A stretch of DNA of 6,808 nucleotides, taken from contig DIKJ01000122.1 of the NCBI GenBank assembly GCA_002424525.1, positions 1-6,808 on the forward strand. The letters run 5' to 3'. The notes beneath the pieces were generated by a model. The model searched no databases, was not told the DNA's origin, and saw only the letters and a program-made list of their open reading frames with translations. The position numbers were made by a program, and so were the translations under genes. This document shows positions 6,105 through 6,808 of this stretch, piece after piece (positions within the stretch are counted from its first letter, which is position 1; the number at the start of each line of letters is the position of its first letter). Source of the DNA: Bacteroidales bacterium UBA5621. Lineage in GTDB: Bacteria; Bacteroidota; Bacteroidia; Bacteroidales; VadinHA17.

Positions 6105-6557
6105 ATGAGCTTATTTCGCATAACCGTGATATTCCTTTTCCTGGTAACAGGTTGTAGCAAAACCAATAATATTAACCCTGAACCTGAACCTTTCAAGGGT
6201 CCATATAAAATTGCCAACGGCTGTTATATGGGTTATTTTTCTGTTAAGGGTCAGTCGCTGTGGAGTGAGATCTGCTTTGACACGGTGACTGGTAAATATG
6301 AGGAATGGCCGTCAGGGGGTATTATGTACCAGAAAGATATGGGATGTCTGACTGTTGGAACATATTCCATAGACAGTTTCAGGCTTACGTTTACACTTGA
6401 CTCGATCAAACATAAGTTTTTCCCATGTACACTGCCAGAATCAATGTTACCCGGCGAATATAAAATAACAAATATCGTAGGTCGTGATTCTATTATTTTC
6501 GAAAAGGGGACAGTGGAAAATAGAATTATTTACAAGATGAAGAGAGTCTGGCCTTAA
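6105..6557 (+). CDS. Small lipoprotein of unknown function (lipocalin-like size)
   Basis: 150 residues from the ATG at 6105, which is preceded by AAAGGA 4 nt upstream. A TTG at 6063 is in frame but would put 14 polar residues ahead of the signal peptide and start inside the half-site, so it was not used. The signal reads MSLFRITVIFLFLVTGC with a good lipobox VTGC, giving lipidation at Cys17. The mature part starts with a Pro/Glu linker (NINPEPEPF). It then alternates short strands: YKIANGCYMGYFSV, SEICFDTVTGKYEEW, LTVGTYSIDSFRLTFTLD, YKITNIVGRDSIIFEKG. Four cysteines are present in the mature domain (Cys40, 57, 81, 108), which could form disulfides. The pattern suits a compact beta-sandwich or lipocalin-like fold on the cell envelope. 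No family is recognised. It may share transcription with the gene 44 bp upstream. Confidence 0.78.
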   Translation: MSLFRITVIFLFLVTGCSKTNNINPEPEPFKGPYKIANGCYMGYFSVKGQSLWSEICFDTVTGKYEEWPSGGIMYQKDMGCLTVGTYSIDSFRLTFTLDSIKHKFFPCTLPESMLPGEYKITNIVGRDSIIFEKGTVENRIIYKMKRVWP

Positions 6558-6568
6558 ATTGACGATGA

Positions 6569-6629
6569 GAGGATTATTCGCTTCGCCCGCCATAGCCTTT
6601 GGCGTCGGTGGGCATCGCTCATGATCCTC
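6569..6629. repeat. 61-bp imperfect palindrome (REP-like)
   Basis: Two 29-nt arms are symmetric about a TTT loop at 6598-6600. Pairs: 9 at the foot (GAGGATTAT with ATGATCCTC, one G-U), 2, then 7 (GCCCGCC with GGTGGGC, one G-U), then 3 next to the loop; 21 of 29 positions pair. It is visibly more GC-rich than its surroundings. No T-run follows, so it is more like a REP element or structured RNA than a terminator. It lies 11 bp after the lipoprotein stop and 8 bp before copy 2 of the 67-bp repeat. Confidence 0.65.
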
Positions 6630-6637
6630 AAGGGGAG

Positions 6638-6704
6638 AGCTTAATCAGAGACATGGTGGAATTAGTTGAACTGTCAGAGGTTTTATAGTGATTTTCTACC
6701 ATAA
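6638..6704 (+). repeat. 67-bp dispersed repeat, copy 2
   Basis: The partner of 3369-3435 in the same orientation, 3269 bp apart, 61 of 67 identical. It reads SLIRDMVELVELSEVL plus TAG, then the same TGATTTTCTACCATAA. Just past it, AAAATTTG at 6708-6715 is one base off a -7 box. It stands 64 bp before the start of the TIR-like gene, as copy 1 stands 107 bp before the ATPase gene. Confidence 0.8.
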
Positions 6705-6768
6705 GAAGAAAAATTTGCGTTCAGCCTGATGATTGTTTAATTTTGATAATGTATCAGATAGGACACTG

Positions 6769-6808
6769 ATGTCAAGCATTATTGAAGGATATAATTACGA
6801 CATCTTCA
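6769..6808 (+). CDS. 3'-truncated start of a probable TIR-domain protein
   Basis: Only 13 codons are in the window: MSSIIEGYNYDIF. The stretch GYNYDIF at the very N-terminus is what I know from Bacteroidota TIR-type proteins, which continue FISYR and often carry TPR or enzymatic C-termini. AGGA lies 5 nt before the ATG (6760-6763). Such proteins act in NAD-related or signalling conflict systems. The identification rests on very few residues, so the domain call is tentative, though a gene start here is plausible. The gap before it (6705-6768) shows nothing else. Confidence 0.45.
   Translation, partial: MSSIIEGYNYDIF

Noticed and set aside
6065..6128. Complete attC site after the C39-like gene
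   Set aside because: GCCTAAC is present, but the right side (GCATAACCGTGATA) lacks GTTRRRY and lies in a coding signal peptide.
5676..6217. - strand frames opposite the lipoprotein genes
   Set aside because: Both lie opposite genes with good lipoprotein signals; no independent support.
1..6808. CRISPR array, tRNA, rRNA or insertion sequence
   Set aside because: No regularly spaced repeats, cloverleaf, ribosomal sequence or transposase frame was seen on either strand.

Overview
The window looks like a chromosomal stretch from a member of the Bacteroidota, probably a Bacteroidales-like or environmental relative. The evidence is a PorT/OMP_b-brl_2-type outer membrane barrel, small Bacteroidota-style lipoproteins, an archaeal-type (PF01637-like) AAA ATPase, almost no Shine-Dalgarno sequences, and three exact copies of TAACTTTG (the Bacteroidota -7 box TAnnTTTG) at gene junctions. 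No rRNA, tRNA, CRISPR array or transposase gene is visible. All supported genes lie on the + strand.

Left part (1-2501): a 5'-truncated gene for a coiled-coil/AAA+ ATPase/winged-helix protein overlaps by ATGA a gene for a short MscS-type mechanosensitive channel. The two are almost certainly translated as a pair. The channel gene is followed at once by a cluster of REP-like palindromes: two identical 22-bp hairpins and a shorter third one.

Middle (2502-3542): a secreted small outer membrane beta-barrel gene stands alone and ends in a strong rho-independent terminator. The next 200 bp are crowded with non-coding structure: a TAnnTTTG box, a 67-bp dispersed repeat, a 12-bp palindrome, and a 14-bp tandem repeat that abuts the start of the next gene.

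Right part (3543-6808): a PF01637-like STAND-type ATPase; a lipoprotein with a C39/BtrH_N-like Cys-His fold, whose gene lies between inverted half-sites (GTTAGGCAAA ... TTTGCCTAAC) resembling a gene cassette; a second small lipoprotein; a 61-bp imperfect palindrome; a second copy of the 67-bp repeat; and the first 13 codons of a gene that reads like the start of a Bacteroidota TIR-domain protein. The two 67-bp repeats bracket about 3.2 kb holding the ATPase and both lipoproteins. This gives the right half the look of an accessory, turnover-prone region. A link between the STAND-like ATPase, the cassette-like gene and the TIR-like start (all typical of conflict or defence loci) is inference from context only.
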